From: Lederbergia galactosidilytica | GTDB taxonomy: Bacteria; Bacillota; Bacilli; Bacillales; Bacillaceae_C | DNA: 64,000 bases | Direction of reading: 5' to 3' | NCBI RefSeq assembly: GCF_017873565.1 | Contig: NZ_JAGGKH010000002.1 | Span: 62,001-126,000, forward strand | In this document: positions 11,622 to 20,728 of the stretch, one piece after another | How positions within the stretch are numbered: position 1 is the first letter of the stretch | How the letters are laid out: the number at the start of each line of letters is the position of its first letter | The notes under the pieces: generated by a model | Seen by the model: the letters and a program-made list of their open reading frames with translations, nothing else | Database searches by the model: none | What the model was told of the DNA's origin: nothing | Position numbers and translations under genes: made by a program

Positions 11622-11811
11622 ACACAACCTCCTCAGCATTAGTACTACTTAAATGTTAATTTAATCCCGAGAAAGATTCAAGTGAAAGCGTCTGAAAGAA
11701 GGTTGCTAACGGAAAATTGTTTTTTCATTTACAGTTTCTTCATGGTACAATAAGTGAGCAGTGGTTGTCCCATCTGGACACATTTGACGCACTTTAAAAG
11801 GAGCTATGCCT

Positions 11812-12405
11812 ATGCAATATGTATTCATACTTTTAGTGGCCTATTTAATTGGGTCCATCCCTTCCGGCTTGATTGTTGGTAAAGTATTTTATGGAATAGA
11901 TATCCGAGAACATGGAAGTGGTAATCTTGGAGCAACAAATTCATTTCGAACTTTAGGAAAAAAAGCCGGAACAGTCGTTATTTTAGCGGATATTTTAAAA
12001 GGAACGGTAACGATTTTTTTACCAATGATGTTTGCAATTGATCTTCATTCATTAATCCCTGGAATCTTTGCTGTTATTGGTCATATGTTCCCTATTTTCG
12101 CTAAGTTTCGTGGAGGGAAAGCTGTTGCAACATCTGGAGGAATTTTATTAGGCTATGATGCAATTCTATTTATATCATTAGTAATTGTCTTTTTAATTAG
12201 CCTAAAGATTTCAAAATATGTTTCTTTGTCTTCGATTATTGTAGCAATTTTCGCGATTATATATGCATTAATCAAGATGCTGTTTACCCAGGATTACCTT
12301 TTATTTCTTGTCGTTATACTTTTAGCAGCTTTCGTTATTATTCGACATCGAGCCAACATCATAAGAATTCGAGATAAAACAGAACCTAAGGTGAAATGGC
12401 TATAA
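11812..12405 (+). CDS. plsY: Acyl-phosphate:glycerol-3-phosphate acyltransferase
   Basis: PlsY moves the acyl group from acyl phosphate to glycerol-3-phosphate, the first step of phospholipid synthesis, in the cytoplasmic membrane. The three family motifs are visible: [11 protein letters not shown] (motif 1), [16 protein letters not shown], and the [21 protein letters not shown] motif, among about five hydrophobic spans. Of two possible ATGs, 11806 lies only 2-3 bases after AAAAGGAG, so 11812 is better spaced; the choice changes two residues. Length about 197 is typical. Confidence 0.92.
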   Translation: MQYVFILLVAYLIGSIPSGLIVGKVFYGIDIREHGSGNLGATNSFRTLGKKAGTVVILADILKGTVTIFLPMMFAIDLHSLIPGIFAVIGHMFPIFAKFRGGKAVATSGGILLGYDAILFISLVIVFLISLKISKYVSLSSIIVAIFAIIYALIKMLFTQDYLLFLVVILLAAFVIIRHRANIIRIRDKTEPKVKWL

Positions 12406-12508
12406 GATGAGATATTGATGAGAACAATGTTGATTCAATCTTTATTTCTTCAAAATCAAAACCTAGACTCATTACCAAAAATAATAAACTGGCAGAGGGG
12501 GGAGAGAT

Positions 12509-13648
12509 TTGACAAGAAACAAAATATTCAAGTGGATGATCTCTCTTGCTTTTTTATTGATCGGTATTATTGGTTTATTGCTCTTGCAAACATTAATTTT
12601 TCCTTCTAACCAGAAAATAATGCTAAATGCTGAGAATACACTCCAACATACTCCTAAACACTTTGAAACAGAAGCTGTCATTGCAGGAATTGGTGATATT
12701 TTAATCCATGACACAGTTTATAATGAAGCTTTGACAGTGGATGATCAATATAATTTTGATCATTTGTTTAAACCCGTTTATTCATTGCTAAACAAGCCTG
12801 ATTTCTTAATTGCCAATCAAGAATCTATCCCAGGTGGTACTGAGTTAGGAATTTCAAGTTACCCTAGTTTTAATAGTCCTCATGAAATTGTTGACGCTCT
12901 AATGAATGCCGGTGTCGATATGGTCACAACTGCAAATAACCATATGTTGGATAAGGGAGAAAACGGAATTTTAAGTGCCATAGGTTATTACGAAGAAAAA
13001 GATCTACCATACACAGGGACCTTTAAAAGTCCAGAAGACAAAAACACAATACGTATTGCCAACGTAAATGGAATTAAACTCGCTGTTTTAGCTTACTCCT
13101 ATGGAACAAACGGTGTTCCTATTCCGGCGGATAAAGATTATTTGGTGAGTATGTTAGAGCCAAAGCAAGTCCTTCAAGATATTGACAAAGCTAAGGAAGA
13201 GTCAGATATCGTATTACTTGCTTTACATTGGGGTGACGAATATGCAAGAACACCTAATCAAACGCAGAAAGAGTTAGCTCACCAATTTATTGAGGCTGGA
13301 GCTGATATTATTTTTGGTCATCATCCTCATGTCTTACAACCAATTGAATGGATTGATAAACCTAACGGTGAAAAAGGACTTGTGGTCTATTCCTTAGGGA
13401 ATTTTATCTCTGGCCAGAAAACAGAGAATCCCTATAAGGACCTTGGCGGAATGATAGAAGTTTCACTCAGAAAAAAAATAGATGGTAAAGGTAGCTACAC
13501 AAAGATAAAAGATGTTGATTTCCATCCCACGTACACTTCAAGTACACAATTTAAAAATTATCGAGTTTATCCTATTGATGACGCAAAAAAAGAAGGCTTT
13601 ACTCATTATACTCGAAGGGATTTAAAGCAATTCATGTTTCCTAAATAA
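12509..13648 (+). CDS. CapA-family (PGA_cap) metallophosphatase-like protein
   Basis: This 379-residue protein has an N-terminal signal anchor (about 10-28) and a PGA_cap/CapA domain of the calcineurin-like fold. Likely metal and active-site motifs are GIGDILIHDTVY (about 62-73), LIANQESIPGG, TANNHMLDKGENG, LALHWGDEY and FGHHPHVLQPIEW. Relatives act in poly-gamma-glutamate capsule production, but no capB/capC genes lie nearby, so an envelope role here is only inferred. The TTG start follows GGGGGGAGAGA. It follows plsY on the same strand and has its own terminator. Confidence 0.8.
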   Translation: MTRNKIFKWMISLAFLLIGIIGLLLLQTLIFPSNQKIMLNAENTLQHTPKHFETEAVIAGIGDILIHDTVYNEALTVDDQYNFDHLFKPVYSLLNKPDFLIANQESIPGGTELGISSYPSFNSPHEIVDALMNAGVDMVTTANNHMLDKGENGILSAIGYYEEKDLPYTGTFKSPEDKNTIRIANVNGIKLAVLAYSYGTNGVPIPADKDYLVSMLEPKQVLQDIDKAKEESDIVLLALHWGDEYARTPNQTQKELAHQFIEAGADIIFGHHPHVLQPIEWIDKPNGEKGLVVYSLGNFISGQKTENPYKDLGGMIEVSLRKKIDGKGSYTKIKDVDFHPTYTSSTQFKNYRVYPIDDAKKEGFTHYTRRDLKQFMFPK

Positions 13649-13650
13649 AG

Positions 13651-13690
13651 CAGCGCTTATCTGCATTAATCAGATAAGCGCTGTTTTATT
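13651..13690 (+). terminator. Terminator after the CapA-like gene
   Basis: 13-bp perfect arms (CAGCGCTTATCTG) with a 7-base loop, followed by TTTTATTT. Confidence 0.85.
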
Positions 13691-13786
13691 TAGAAACTTT
13701 ATAACTAATGGGTAACTCAGTAAGACTTGTGGTCATGGTTGACTGACTTCTATTTCTCTATTTGTCCCTGAGTATTTTCTTCCATT

Positions 13787-14074
13787 TCATTGATAATTAT
13801 ATATTGGTTCATCTTGCTTTTCATCATAATCAACAATTAGATCATAGTTATCAAAATACCATATATCACGCATTTCGATAAAATAGGTTATCCCGTTTTT
13901 CTCCATTTCAATACCTGGATCCATGGGCTCTTCCTTATTCACTCCTAAAGAAAACCCTTGTTGGATAGGGCTTGATCCACCATATCGAACATAGAAACGT
14001 ACATAGTCACCTGTATGTAAAAACATTTCCGATTCAAACCATTCTGCCGCTTTATCGGTTAATTTTATCTCCAT
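13787..14074 (-). CDS. yneR: HesB/IscA-like fold protein (YneR type)
   Basis: The 95-residue protein has the HesB/IscA (FeS_biosyn) fold pattern but no cysteine at all, so it cannot hold a cluster in the IscA way. That is characteristic of the YneR subgroup, whose function is not known. The start MEIKLTDKAAEWF is set by GGAGG 10 bases upstream; the longer reading would start inside that site. It lies just after yneQ, in the same order as in B. subtilis. Confidence 0.8.
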   Translation of the reverse strand: MEIKLTDKAAEWFESEMFLHTGDYVRFYVRYGGSSPIQQGFSLGVNKEEPMDPGIEMEKNGITYFIEMRDIWYFDNYDLIVDYDEKQDEPIYNYQ

Positions 14075-14096
14075 TTCTAAGACCTCCACTCATGTA

Positions 14097-14405
14097 TTAT
14101 TCTATTTGTATTTTTCCTTTTACTTGATCAAGCAAACCTTCTTTTGCCAATACCTCTAGCTGTTTATCCCCAAGCAAATCAAAATGAGAATAACCATCTC
14201 TACGATGATGAATCCATCTTTCTTTTAATTGATATTTTTTGCCCCACTTAGCCAGTTTCGCTAGATCACAGCACCCGACTTTTGTAACAGAATTACAATC
14301 AGGAAAGCGATCATCTAGCCAATAATGTGTTAAAAACGCTATTTGTCCTTGATCAATTGCCTGTTTCCAGTTATTTAATTCGGTTTTGGTTATTCCAAAA
14401 GCCAT
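14097..14405 (-). CDS. yneQ: Conserved protein of unknown function (YneQ type)
   Basis: The 102-residue cytoplasmic protein starts MAFGITKTELNNWKQ and carries the conserved FLTHYWLDDRFPDCNSVTKVGCCD stretch and a WIHHRRDGYSHFDLL segment. I recognise it by this pattern and by its position between yneR and yneP. Its ATG directly follows the yneP stop, so the two are probably co-transcribed. The clustered His and Cys residues could bind metal, but that is speculation. Confidence 0.75.
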   Translation of the reverse strand: MAFGITKTELNNWKQAIDQGQIAFLTHYWLDDRFPDCNSVTKVGCCDLAKLAKWGKKYQLKERWIHHRRDGYSHFDLLGDKQLEVLAKEGLLDQVKGKIQIE

Positions 14406-14846
14406 TTATTGATTTCCTTCTAGTTCAGAATCTTTTTTTGCTTTCAAATAAGTAGTGTGCCAATCTGGATAAAGCTTACGGAGGGAAACAGGTTTAAAAC
14501 TCTCTTTCTTCACACATACATGTTTTGAAAAGCCAGTTACGGCCAAATCCCTATCGTTTGTATAAATTTCATACCCATAAGTTGTCCTAAGCCCATTATA
14601 TTCTTCAATCCATGTTCTTATTTTTACTGGTTGACCATATTTAACAGGCTTATGATAGGACACTTGAATGTCAACGACCGGAGCTAAAATTCCGTCCTCT
14701 TCCATTTCTGTATAACGGAATCCTAAATCCTCAATTAATTTTGTTCTTCCAATTTCCATCCACACAAGATAATTTGCATGGTATACGATGCCCATTTGAT
14801 CTGTTTCTGCATATCGAACCTCTAAATTAGTTTCTGACACAAACAT
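14406..14846 (-). CDS. yneP: Acyl-CoA thioesterase, hotdog fold (YneP type)
   Basis: The 146-residue single hotdog domain belongs to the 4-hydroxybenzoyl-CoA thioesterase family. The catalytic-site pattern VRYAETDQMGIVYHANYLVW, with its Asp, is at about 10-29. Its natural thioester substrate is unknown. It starts a short minus-strand unit with yneQ and yneR. The ATG at 14846 lies after an AAGAAGGTGAT site. Confidence 0.85.
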   Translation of the reverse strand: MFVSETNLEVRYAETDQMGIVYHANYLVWMEIGRTKLIEDLGFRYTEMEEDGILAPVVDIQVSYHKPVKYGQPVKIRTWIEEYNGLRTTYGYEIYTNDRDLAVTGFSKHVCVKKESFKPVSLRKLYPDWHTTYLKAKKDSELEGNQ

Positions 14847-14938
14847 ATGCTATCACCTTCTTTTTTCTTATGTTCATTCTATCACATTGCTTCATTTTCT
14901 AAAAAGAATATGGACTTAAATTAATGCTTCTAGCTAAA

Positions 14939-14970
14939 AAAAGAAACCGGCCTATAAGCCGGTTTCTTTT
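14939..14970 (-). terminator. Terminator after tlp
   Basis: 13-bp perfect arms (AAAAGAAACCGGC) with a 6-base loop and T-runs on both strands. It ends the tlp/sspN unit and possibly stops transcription toward it. Confidence 0.85.
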
Positions 14971-14973
14971 TTT

Positions 14974-15213
14974 TTACTCATATTGATTATCTTGGGCTGC
15001 CGCTTCATCTTTTAATTCTTCTCGCATGCCTTCGAGACTTTGTCGTCTTTTTTCATTTTTTCTGGATATATTCTCCCTTTGTTCACCATCGGAGAATTCC
15101 ATTGTCTCTTCCGCTTCTTCCATATTGTCGATGGTATTGTGGATCATTTCTTGTAATTTCTCCACATTATCACTACGATCATCAGGTTTAGGTTGGTATT
15201 TATCGTTTGCCAT
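14974..15213 (-). CDS. tlp: Small acid-soluble spore protein Tlp
   Basis: The 79-residue, highly charged protein matches Tlp: MANDKYQPKPDDRSDNVEKLQ, then NTIDNMEEAEETM and RREL-type helical repeats. Tlp is made in the forespore under sigma G control in B. subtilis and is degraded on germination. It follows sspN by 29 bp with AAAGGGTG as ribosome site, so the two are likely one operon. Confidence 0.92.
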   Translation of the reverse strand: MANDKYQPKPDDRSDNVEKLQEMIHNTIDNMEEAEETMEFSDGEQRENISRKNEKRRQSLEGMREELKDEAAAQDNQYE

Positions 15214-15242
15214 AATAAAACACCCTTTCTCTCAATGTAATA

Positions 15243-15386
15243 TTATTCCCCTTTAGTTTGTATTACATCAGGACTTTTATTTGTTTTATTGGCCATCTTT
15301 TTCCCTTTATTTGCATCAATTGCCACACTTTTTTCTCCAAGATGATCTGGGGTAAAGTTCTGTTGGCTATGTTTTGGTTTACTCAT
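15243..15386 (-). CDS. sspN: Small acid-soluble spore protein SspN
   Basis: This 47-residue reading frame starts MSKPKHSQQNFTPDHLG and ends with VIQTKGE. It has the SspN pattern of lysine/asparagine-rich sequence around a PDHLG / KGKKM core. An AAAGGGGGAG site precedes the ATG. It lies immediately upstream of tlp, as in B. subtilis. Confidence 0.85.
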   Translation of the reverse strand: MSKPKHSQQNFTPDHLGEKSVAIDANKGKKMANKTNKSPDVIQTKGE

Positions 15387-15444
15387 TTTTTCTCCCCCTT
15401 TCCATCATATCTTTAGCGAAAAGGGGGAGATTTATGAGAATTAT

Positions 15445-15573
15445 TTATGCTCTTTTTGTGTGCTTTTCTTCCAATTTGGTTTCTATCTTCTCAAGTGCTT
15501 TAGAATCATTTATTAACGCTTGTTTATTTTCTTGTACAAGATCTAAGAAAGTTTTTCTATGCATTTTTCTCAT
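15445..15573 (-). CDS. FbpB-family small basic protein
   Basis: The 42-residue reading frame begins MRKMHRKTFLDLVQENKQALI and ends EEKHTKRA, the pattern of the FbpB small basic protein family. In B. subtilis, FbpB helps the Fur-regulated small RNA FsrA, but most homologues are untested and no Fur box is visible here. AAGGAG lies at good spacing before the ATG. A sigma-B-like promoter is possible upstream. Confidence 0.75.
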   Translation of the reverse strand: MRKMHRKTFLDLVQENKQALINDSKALEKIETKLEEKHTKRA

Positions 15574-15610
15574 TATGTATCACTCCTTCACAATGTACTA
15601 TTGATACTAT

Positions 15611-15634
15611 TTACCAAAAGGCGACTGACTAAAC
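15611..15634 (-). promoter_or_regulatory. Possible sigma-B-type promoter of the FbpB-like gene
   Basis: On the minus strand GTTTAG, 12 bases, then TGGTAA (consensus GTTTAA and GGGTAT, 9 of 12 matches). It ends about 38 bases before the start codon. Confidence 0.3.
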
Positions 15635-15831
15635 CAAATTTTCAAACTTTTTTGTATAGAAAAGGAATATTCACCTTGCATACAGGGAGGGCGGTCTAGA
15701 TAAGATAGCTCCATGAGCTTGAAATGAGAAAATATTGACTTACACAGGTAGAAAAGAAAAGTTTGCACATCACTGAGCACTTGAACTAGCCAATATTAGC
15801 GAATTTTGTTCTTACCTATTCTTAAGTAAAA

Positions 15832-15867
15832 GAAAACACTTTGCCTAATTAATGGCAAAGTGTTTTC
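15832..15867 (-). terminator. Terminator downstream of aconitase
   Basis: 14-bp perfect arms (GAAAACACTTTGCC) with an 8-base loop, 68 bp past the aconitase stop. The T-tract after the stem is poor on the minus strand. Confidence 0.6.
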
Positions 15868-15935
15868 CAATGCAGGACCTCCTGAATTCCGCACTGCCCA
15901 CAGGGCGTGGACCGTTTTTAGCGAGATCCTAAATA

Positions 15936-18653
15936 TTATGCAAGCTTCCCACGAAGAACGAGCTGTAGAATGCCTCCATTACGGTAGTAGTCAATTTCTA
16001 CTTCCGAATCAAAGCGAACCAATGCTTCAAAATCTTTCTTCGTTCCATCTTCGGCAACAGCTGTGACTTTGATAGTATCACGTGGTTTTACTGTTTCATC
16101 AACATGCACATTGATAACTTCTTTTCCAGTTAAGCCCAAAGTTTCCGCGTTTTCACCCTTTTTGAACTGTAATGGTAACACACCCATCATAGCTAAGTTC
16201 GAGCGGTGAATTCTTTCAAAACTTTCAGCAATAACAGTTTTAATACCTAAGAGGTTCGTTCCTTTTGCTGCCCAGTCACGAGATGAACCCATCCCATAAT
16301 CCTTTCCAGCAAGAACAACTAAACCAGTATCATCTTCTTTGTAACGCATGCATGCATCATAAATGGGCATAATCTCATCTGTAGGCCAATAAGTTGTAAA
16401 TCCACCTTCTGTACCTGGAGCAATTTGGTTACGGATGCGAATATTAGCAAATGTTCCGCGCATCATAACTTCATGGTTACCACGACGAGAACCATAAGAG
16501 TTAAAATCACGTGGTTTTACACCTTTTTCTATTAAATATTTTCCAGCTGGTGTATCTTTACCAATTGCTCCGGCTGGAGAGATATGATCCGTTGTAACGG
16601 AATCTCCAAATTTGCCAACAACTCTTAATCCTGTAAGTGGTTGAACTGTCTCTAAGTCATTAGACAAATCTTCAAAGAATGGCGGATTTTGGATGTAAGT
16701 TGAATCATTATTCCATTTATAGAGTGGATCATTGCTTGTTTTAATTTCATTCCAACGCTTGTTATCATCGAAAACATGTTCATATTCTTTACGGAATAGT
16801 TCTGGTGTAACGGTATTACGTACAGCTTCAGCTATTTCCTCTTTTGATGGCCAAATATCTTTCATGAACACATCATTTCCATCTTGATCTTTTCCAAGTG
16901 GTTCATTATTAAGATCAATATCAACCGTACCTGCAAGTGCATATGCCACAACAAGTGGAGGTGAAGCTAGATAGTTCCCTCTCACAAGTGGGTGAATGCG
17001 TCCTTCAAAGTTACGGTTTCCTGATAGAACAGAAGTAACAAGTAAATCACTATCCATAATTGTCTTTTCAATTTCTTCTTTCAAAGGTCCTGAATTTCCG
17101 ATACAGGTTGTACATCCGTAACCTACTAGGTCGAAACCTAATTTTGACAGAAACGGCATTAGGCCAGCATCACGTAAGTAACCAGTTACAACTTTGGAAC
17201 CAGGAGCTAGAGATGTTTTGACATACTTCGGTACTTCCAAACCTTTTTCAACCGCTTTTTTCGCAAGTAATCCTGCACCAAGCATCACGTATGGATTTGA
17301 CGTATTTGTACAACTTGTAATCGCCGCGATGGCTACGGCACCTGTCTTCATTGTAACTTCATCGCCATTATTAAATTTAACTGTTGCTTCTTTATCAATT
17401 TCTTTCGCAGTTAAACCAAAGCCTTGATTTCCGGCAGGAGCCTGAAGTGCATCCTCAAAAGAAGTTTTCATCTTCGATAGCGGAATCAAATCTTGAGGTC
17501 GTTTTGGTCCTGAAAGATTCGCTTCGATTTCCGATAGGTCCAATTCTACAATATCTTTGTATACTGGGTCTTCCTTATCAACTGTGAAAAACATATCATT
17601 TTCTTTTAAGTATGTTTCAACAAGTTGAATTTGCTCTTCAGGGCGACCAGTAAGACGTAAATAATTTAAAGTTTCATCATCTACAGGGAAAAATCCACAT
17701 GTAGCACCATATTCTGGAGCCATATTAGCAATAGTTGCACGATCTGCTAATGGTAAACTAGATACTCCAGGGCCATAAAATTCAACAAATTTCCCAACAA
17801 CCCCATGTGAACGAAGGACCTGCGTAACTTTTAAGGCCAAATCAGTTGCTGTTGCTCCATTTGGTAACTCACCAGTTAATTTGACTCCAACCACTTCTGG
17901 AATTGGAAAATAAGATGGTTGACCAAGCATTCCTGCTTCAGCCTCAATTCCGCCTACACCCCAACCAAGTACACCAACGCCATTTATCATAGTTGTATGT
18001 GAGTCTGTTCCGACGAGCGTATCTGGATATGCATCAAAATCTCCATCTGGTGTTTCAATAGCATGTACAACATTTGCAAGATACTCAAGATTCACTTGGT
18101 GAACAATACCTGTAGCAGGTGGTACAGCTCGGTAGTTTTCAAATGCTTTTTGTGCCCAGCTTAAAAATTCATACCGCTCAGCATTTCTTTCGAATTCAAA
18201 GTCCATATTTGTTTGTAACGCTTCAGGTGTTCCATAAGAGTCTACCTGTACAGAGTGGTCAATAACAAGATCTACGGGAATTTCAGGATTAATCTTTTCA
18301 GCATCCCCGCCCATATCAGACATTGCTTTTCTAAGTGAAGCAAGGTCCACTACAGCTGGAACTCCAGTAAAATCTTGCAAAATAACACGGGATGGTTTAA
18401 ATGGAACTTCTCCTGTAACTTCGCTTTCTTCAGACCATTTTGCTAGATCTTCTACATGTGATTGTTTGATTACTCGTCCATCCATTTGGCGAAGTACAGA
18501 TTCTAACAATACCTTAATAGAGTAAGGTAATCTGCCTACTTTTGCCACACCAGCTTCATCTAAAGCTGATAACCGGTAATAATTATACCGTTTACCATTT
18601 AATTCAAAGGAAGAACGCGCTTTAAAAACATCATTTTTCGATTGTTTTCCCAC
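15936..18653 (-). CDS. citB: Aconitate hydratase
   Basis: The 905-residue AcnA-type aconitase isomerises citrate to isocitrate in the TCA cycle. In B. subtilis it also binds RNA when its cluster is lost. The three 4Fe-4S ligand cysteines are visible in [11 protein letters not shown] and [40 protein letters not shown] and the swivelling-domain [11 protein letters not shown] motif are intact. The start is GTG, with GGGGG about 8 bases upstream. The gene stands alone between the spore genes and the GlsB-like gene. Confidence 0.96.
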   Translation of the reverse strand: MGKQSKNDVFKARSSFELNGKRYNYYRLSALDEAGVAKVGRLPYSIKVLLESVLRQMDGRVIKQSHVEDLAKWSEESEVTGEVPFKPSRVILQDFTGVPAVVDLASLRKAMSDMGGDAEKINPEIPVDLVIDHSVQVDSYGTPEALQTNMDFEFERNAERYEFLSWAQKAFENYRAVPPATGIVHQVNLEYLANVVHAIETPDGDFDAYPDTLVGTDSHTTMINGVGVLGWGVGGIEAEAGMLGQPSYFPIPEVVGVKLTGELPNGATATDLALKVTQVLRSHGVVGKFVEFYGPGVSSLPLADRATIANMAPEYGATCGFFPVDDETLNYLRLTGRPEEQIQLVETYLKENDMFFTVDKEDPVYKDIVELDLSEIEANLSGPKRPQDLIPLSKMKTSFEDALQAPAGNQGFGLTAKEIDKEATVKFNNGDEVTMKTGAVAIAAITSCTNTSNPYVMLGAGLLAKKAVEKGLEVPKYVKTSLAPGSKVVTGYLRDAGLMPFLSKLGFDLVGYGCTTCIGNSGPLKEEIEKTIMDSDLLVTSVLSGNRNFEGRIHPLVRGNYLASPPLVVAYALAGTVDIDLNNEPLGKDQDGNDVFMKDIWPSKEEIAEAVRNTVTPELFRKEYEHVFDDNKRWNEIKTSNDPLYKWNNDSTYIQNPPFFEDLSNDLETVQPLTGLRVVGKFGDSVTTDHISPAGAIGKDTPAGKYLIEKGVKPRDFNSYGSRRGNHEVMMRGTFANIRIRNQIAPGTEGGFTTYWPTDEIMPIYDACMRYKEDDTGLVVLAGKDYGMGSSRDWAAKGTNLLGIKTVIAESFERIHRSNLAMMGVLPLQFKKGENAETLGLTGKEVINVHVDETVKPRDTIKVTAVAEDGTKKDFEALVRFDSEVEIDYYRNGGILQLVLRGKLA

Positions 18654-18679
18654 AAGAATACCCCCATTTCCAAATTACC

Positions 18680-18754
18680 AAACCTACTTGTATAAATAGG
18701 TTTCCAACCTCCAATTTTTCCTCAATATTATCTTATAATAATTATTGTTATAAG
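18680..18754 (-). promoter_or_regulatory. Dyads in the aconitase leader and upstream region
   Basis: Two inverted repeats lie ahead of citB. Seven-base arms CTTATAA / TTATAAG with a 9-base spacer (18732-18754) resemble the ATAA-TTAT-type dyads used by CcpC in B. subtilis, though the spacing is not the published one. A second pair, AAACCTA / TAGGTTT (18680-18686, 18697-18703), lies in the untranslated leader. The regulator is not proven. Confidence 0.35.
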
Positions 18755-18971
18755 TAAATATTAAGAAAGTTATGGTTTTCAATAAATAAAACTTATGACT
18801 TCATAAAATTGTTAATATCCAAGCCATTGTTCATCATATCAAAAAAGAGTTGGGAATGAAATAAAAATGATTATTTTGGGAATACTATAAATTTATCTAT
18901 ATTAATGGCTGAGAGTTAAGGAGTTAAGACCTACATTAAAAAGGAAGATTATTTTCAAATTCTTCCAATAT

Positions 18972-18995
18972 GTTTATCATCAACCTTTTCGGTAA
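18972..18995 (+). promoter_or_regulatory. Possible sigma-B-type promoter of the GlsB-like gene
   Basis: GTTTAT, 12 bases, then CGGTAA (9 of 12 to GTTTAA/GGGTAT), about 50 bases before the start codon. General stress control would fit the family. Confidence 0.35.
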
Positions 18996-19047
18996 TAATA
19001 AAAACAAGTTCTTAATTATAACTAACATTTCAAAGGAGATGAATATA

Positions 19048-19311
19048 ATGAGCTTTCTTTTATATCTTATTATCGGTGGGATTATCGGTTGGATTGCAAG
19101 CCTAATCCTTGGAAGGAATATCCCAGGAGGGATCATTGGAAATATAATCGCTGGTATTATTGGGGCTTGGATTGGTGGAGCTTTGCTTGGAGACTGGGGA
19201 CCACAGGTGGCCGGAATGGCGATCGTACCAGCCTTAATCGGATCATTGATTCTTGTCTTTATTATGAGTTTAATTCTCGGAGCTGTATCTAAGGGAAGAG
19301 ACAATGCCTAA
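19048..19311 (+). CDS. GlsB/YeaQ/YmgE family membrane protein
   Basis: The 87-residue protein has three hydrophobic spans and the glycine-rich IIGGIIGWIASLILGR start typical of the transglycosylase-associated (GlsB/YeaQ/YmgE) family. These are stress-linked envelope proteins of unknown mechanism. The start is fixed by AAAGGAG 10 bases before MSFLLYL; the longer reading has no ribosome site. It converges on the SLT-like gene through a shared terminator. Confidence 0.85.
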   Translation: MSFLLYLIIGGIIGWIASLILGRNIPGGIIGNIIAGIIGAWIGGALLGDWGPQVAGMAIVPALIGSLILVFIMSLILGAVSKGRDNA

Positions 19312-19317
19312 GTAGAC

Positions 19318-19353
19318 AAAAAAACCAGGAGTTATTAAGCTCCTGGTTTTTTT
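19318..19353. terminator. Bidirectional terminator
   Basis: Arms with an ACCAGGAG core (19318-19331 and 19340-19353) and T-runs on both sides, between two convergent genes. Confidence 0.85.
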
Positions 19354-19996
19354 ATGGTTGCTCATTATCTTCCGCCTTATATTTTTCTTCATATAAATTC
19401 ATGTAGTAAAGTACATCTTCAACATATTGGTCACTATGATTATAAGTAAAAATCGCCTTTTCAAATTCTCCCTTTGCAGCTCCTGAATGGGCTAAAAAAT
19501 TAGCTGCACTAAAAATCGCATCTTCTATATCCCAGGGATCTGCTTTTCCATCACCATTCGCATCTATACCATAACCGTTATACTTTTTTATAATATTGGG
19601 ATCTACTTTGTCTTTTTCCGGGATATCTCCCTCCCCCAGACCATCACAACTTGGATGAGCCCAACCAACAAATGTACATGGCATAAATTGCATCGGTCCT
19701 TCAGCACCCGCAGGTGATAGCATAGGATCCATAGTAGAAAAAATTGTTTCTACTCTATGATGAGCAGCTAATAAATACCAAGGAACACCGAACTCCTCCT
19801 CAGCCGCTTTATAAATTGGAATAAATTCTTCTGGTATAAGTGGTTGCTCAATCCTTTGATTGTTTTCGCTAAACAAATGACCAATATAAAAAATCATTGC
19901 AAAAAATAAGGTGAAAGGGATCAGGACAACCAGTAACACAATTCTCCTTCTAAATGATTGCTTTGTCTTTTTTTTCTTTTTATAAACTTTGTTCAA
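19352..19996 (-). CDS. Membrane-anchored lytic transglycosylase/lysozyme-like protein
   Basis: The 214-residue protein has a lysine-rich cytoplasmic start, one membrane span (about 18-41) and an outer lysozyme-like domain with IPIYKAAEEEFGVPWYLLAAHHRVET (probable catalytic Glu) and SPAGAEGPMQFMP, as in the muramidase half of CwlT-type enzymes. A DANGDGKAD loop resembles a calcium-binding EF-hand. A role in local peptidoglycan cleavage is inferred. The TTG start follows AAGGAGA. Confidence 0.75.
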   Translation of the reverse strand: MNKVYKKKKKTKQSFRRRIVLLVVLIPFTLFFAMIFYIGHLFSENNQRIEQPLIPEEFIPIYKAAEEEFGVPWYLLAAHHRVETIFSTMDPMLSPAGAEGPMQFMPCTFVGWAHPSCDGLGEGDIPEKDKVDPNIIKKYNGYGIDANGDGKADPWDIEDAIFSAANFLAHSGAAKGEFEKAIFTYNHSDQYVEDVLYYMNLYEEKYKAEDNEQP

Positions 19997-20169
19997 CCAA
20001 GTATTCTCCTTATCATAGTTCGTAATTTAAATGAAAGTAACATGTTGTTAAAAACAGAACTATAAAGCGGTATTTTGTCCACTTATAAAAATTTCATAAG
20101 AAATAACTTACTTTACTCTAAACAAAGTTATTCAAAAAAGCAATGATTTCAAATGATCTCTTAACGAGC

Positions 20170-20207
20170 AAATAGACCCCCCTTCTTATTGGAAGGAAGG
20201 TCTATTT
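20170..20207 (-). terminator. Terminator after the GSP17M-like gene
   Basis: AAATAGACC arms with a partly paired CCCCTTC/GAAGGA core, ending in T-rich sequence on both strands. Confidence 0.65.
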
Positions 20208-20225
20208 TGTGATCTTCTAAAATTT

Positions 20226-20630
20226 TTATTCCTTTAATAATAAAAGAATTTTACCACGATCAAGTTCTTCAATAAACTCATCAGATAAGTTATTACCCCA
20301 ATCATATGTGGCCCCTTCTTGGAGTCTAGTCACAATGGGTCCTATAGCTAAAACACCAGCACCAGATGTCCAGCCTGTGCCAGTACCAGTTCCCGTGGGA
20401 ATTCCGGCAGCCGGACCAGCACCAGCTAAAAAGCCACTTAAAAATCCAAATGGTCCACTTGAATCTTCATCATCTACATTCATTTTCTCCGTTAAATACT
20501 CTGTTTTCTTATCATCTTTAGCAAGTACGGAAAAATTATCCCTTGCTACGCCTTTTTCTTCATACTTTTTTATTTCTTCAATGACTTCATCTTCATTGTC
20601 AAATACACCCACCACTTTAGAAGTATCCAT
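20226..20630 (-). CDS. General stress protein 17M-like (YflT domain) protein
   Basis: The 134-residue protein starts MDTSKVVGVFDNEDEVIEEIKKYEEKG, the ferredoxin-like YflT domain of general stress protein 17M and related proteins. A Gly/Pro/Thr-rich middle (about 60-95) follows, then an acidic tail. The biochemical role is unknown; YflT of B. subtilis is a sigma-B target. A near-consensus sigma-B promoter lies just upstream. Confidence 0.8.
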   Translation of the reverse strand: MDTSKVVGVFDNEDEVIEEIKKYEEKGVARDNFSVLAKDDKKTEYLTEKMNVDDEDSSGPFGFLSGFLAGAGPAAGIPTGTGTGTGWTSGAGVLAIGPIVTRLQEGATYDWGNNLSDEFIEELDRGKILLLLKE

Positions 20631-20653
20631 AAGTTAACCTCCTTTTTTTTAGA

Positions 20654-20679
20654 ATACCCATCGAATGTCTAAATGAAAC
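20654..20679 (-). promoter_or_regulatory. Sigma-B promoter of the GSP17M-like gene
   Basis: GTTTCA, 14 bases, then a perfect GGGTAT on the minus strand, 24 bases before the ATG at 20630. This is 11 of 12 to the sigma-B consensus and agrees with the family. Confidence 0.6.
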
Positions 20680-20685
20680 AAAAAA

Positions 20686-20721
20686 GCCTATCTAAGTGAA
20701 GGTAAATTCACTTAGATAAGC
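20686..20721 (-). terminator. Terminator after the LysM-3D gene
   Basis: 15-bp arms with one mismatch (CTAAGTGAA core) followed by TTTTTTG on the minus strand. Confidence 0.8.
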
Positions 20722-20728
20722 TGTAGGT

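Noticed and set aside
15880..15935. Short similarity between the patch after the aconitase terminator and the GC-rich patch at 59340-59420 (CAGGGCGTG)
   Set aside because: Only about nine bases match; too short to call a repeat.
18936..19304. 122-codon minus-strand frame rich in Ile and Pro
   Set aside because: Antisense shadow of the GlsB-like membrane protein gene on the plus strand.
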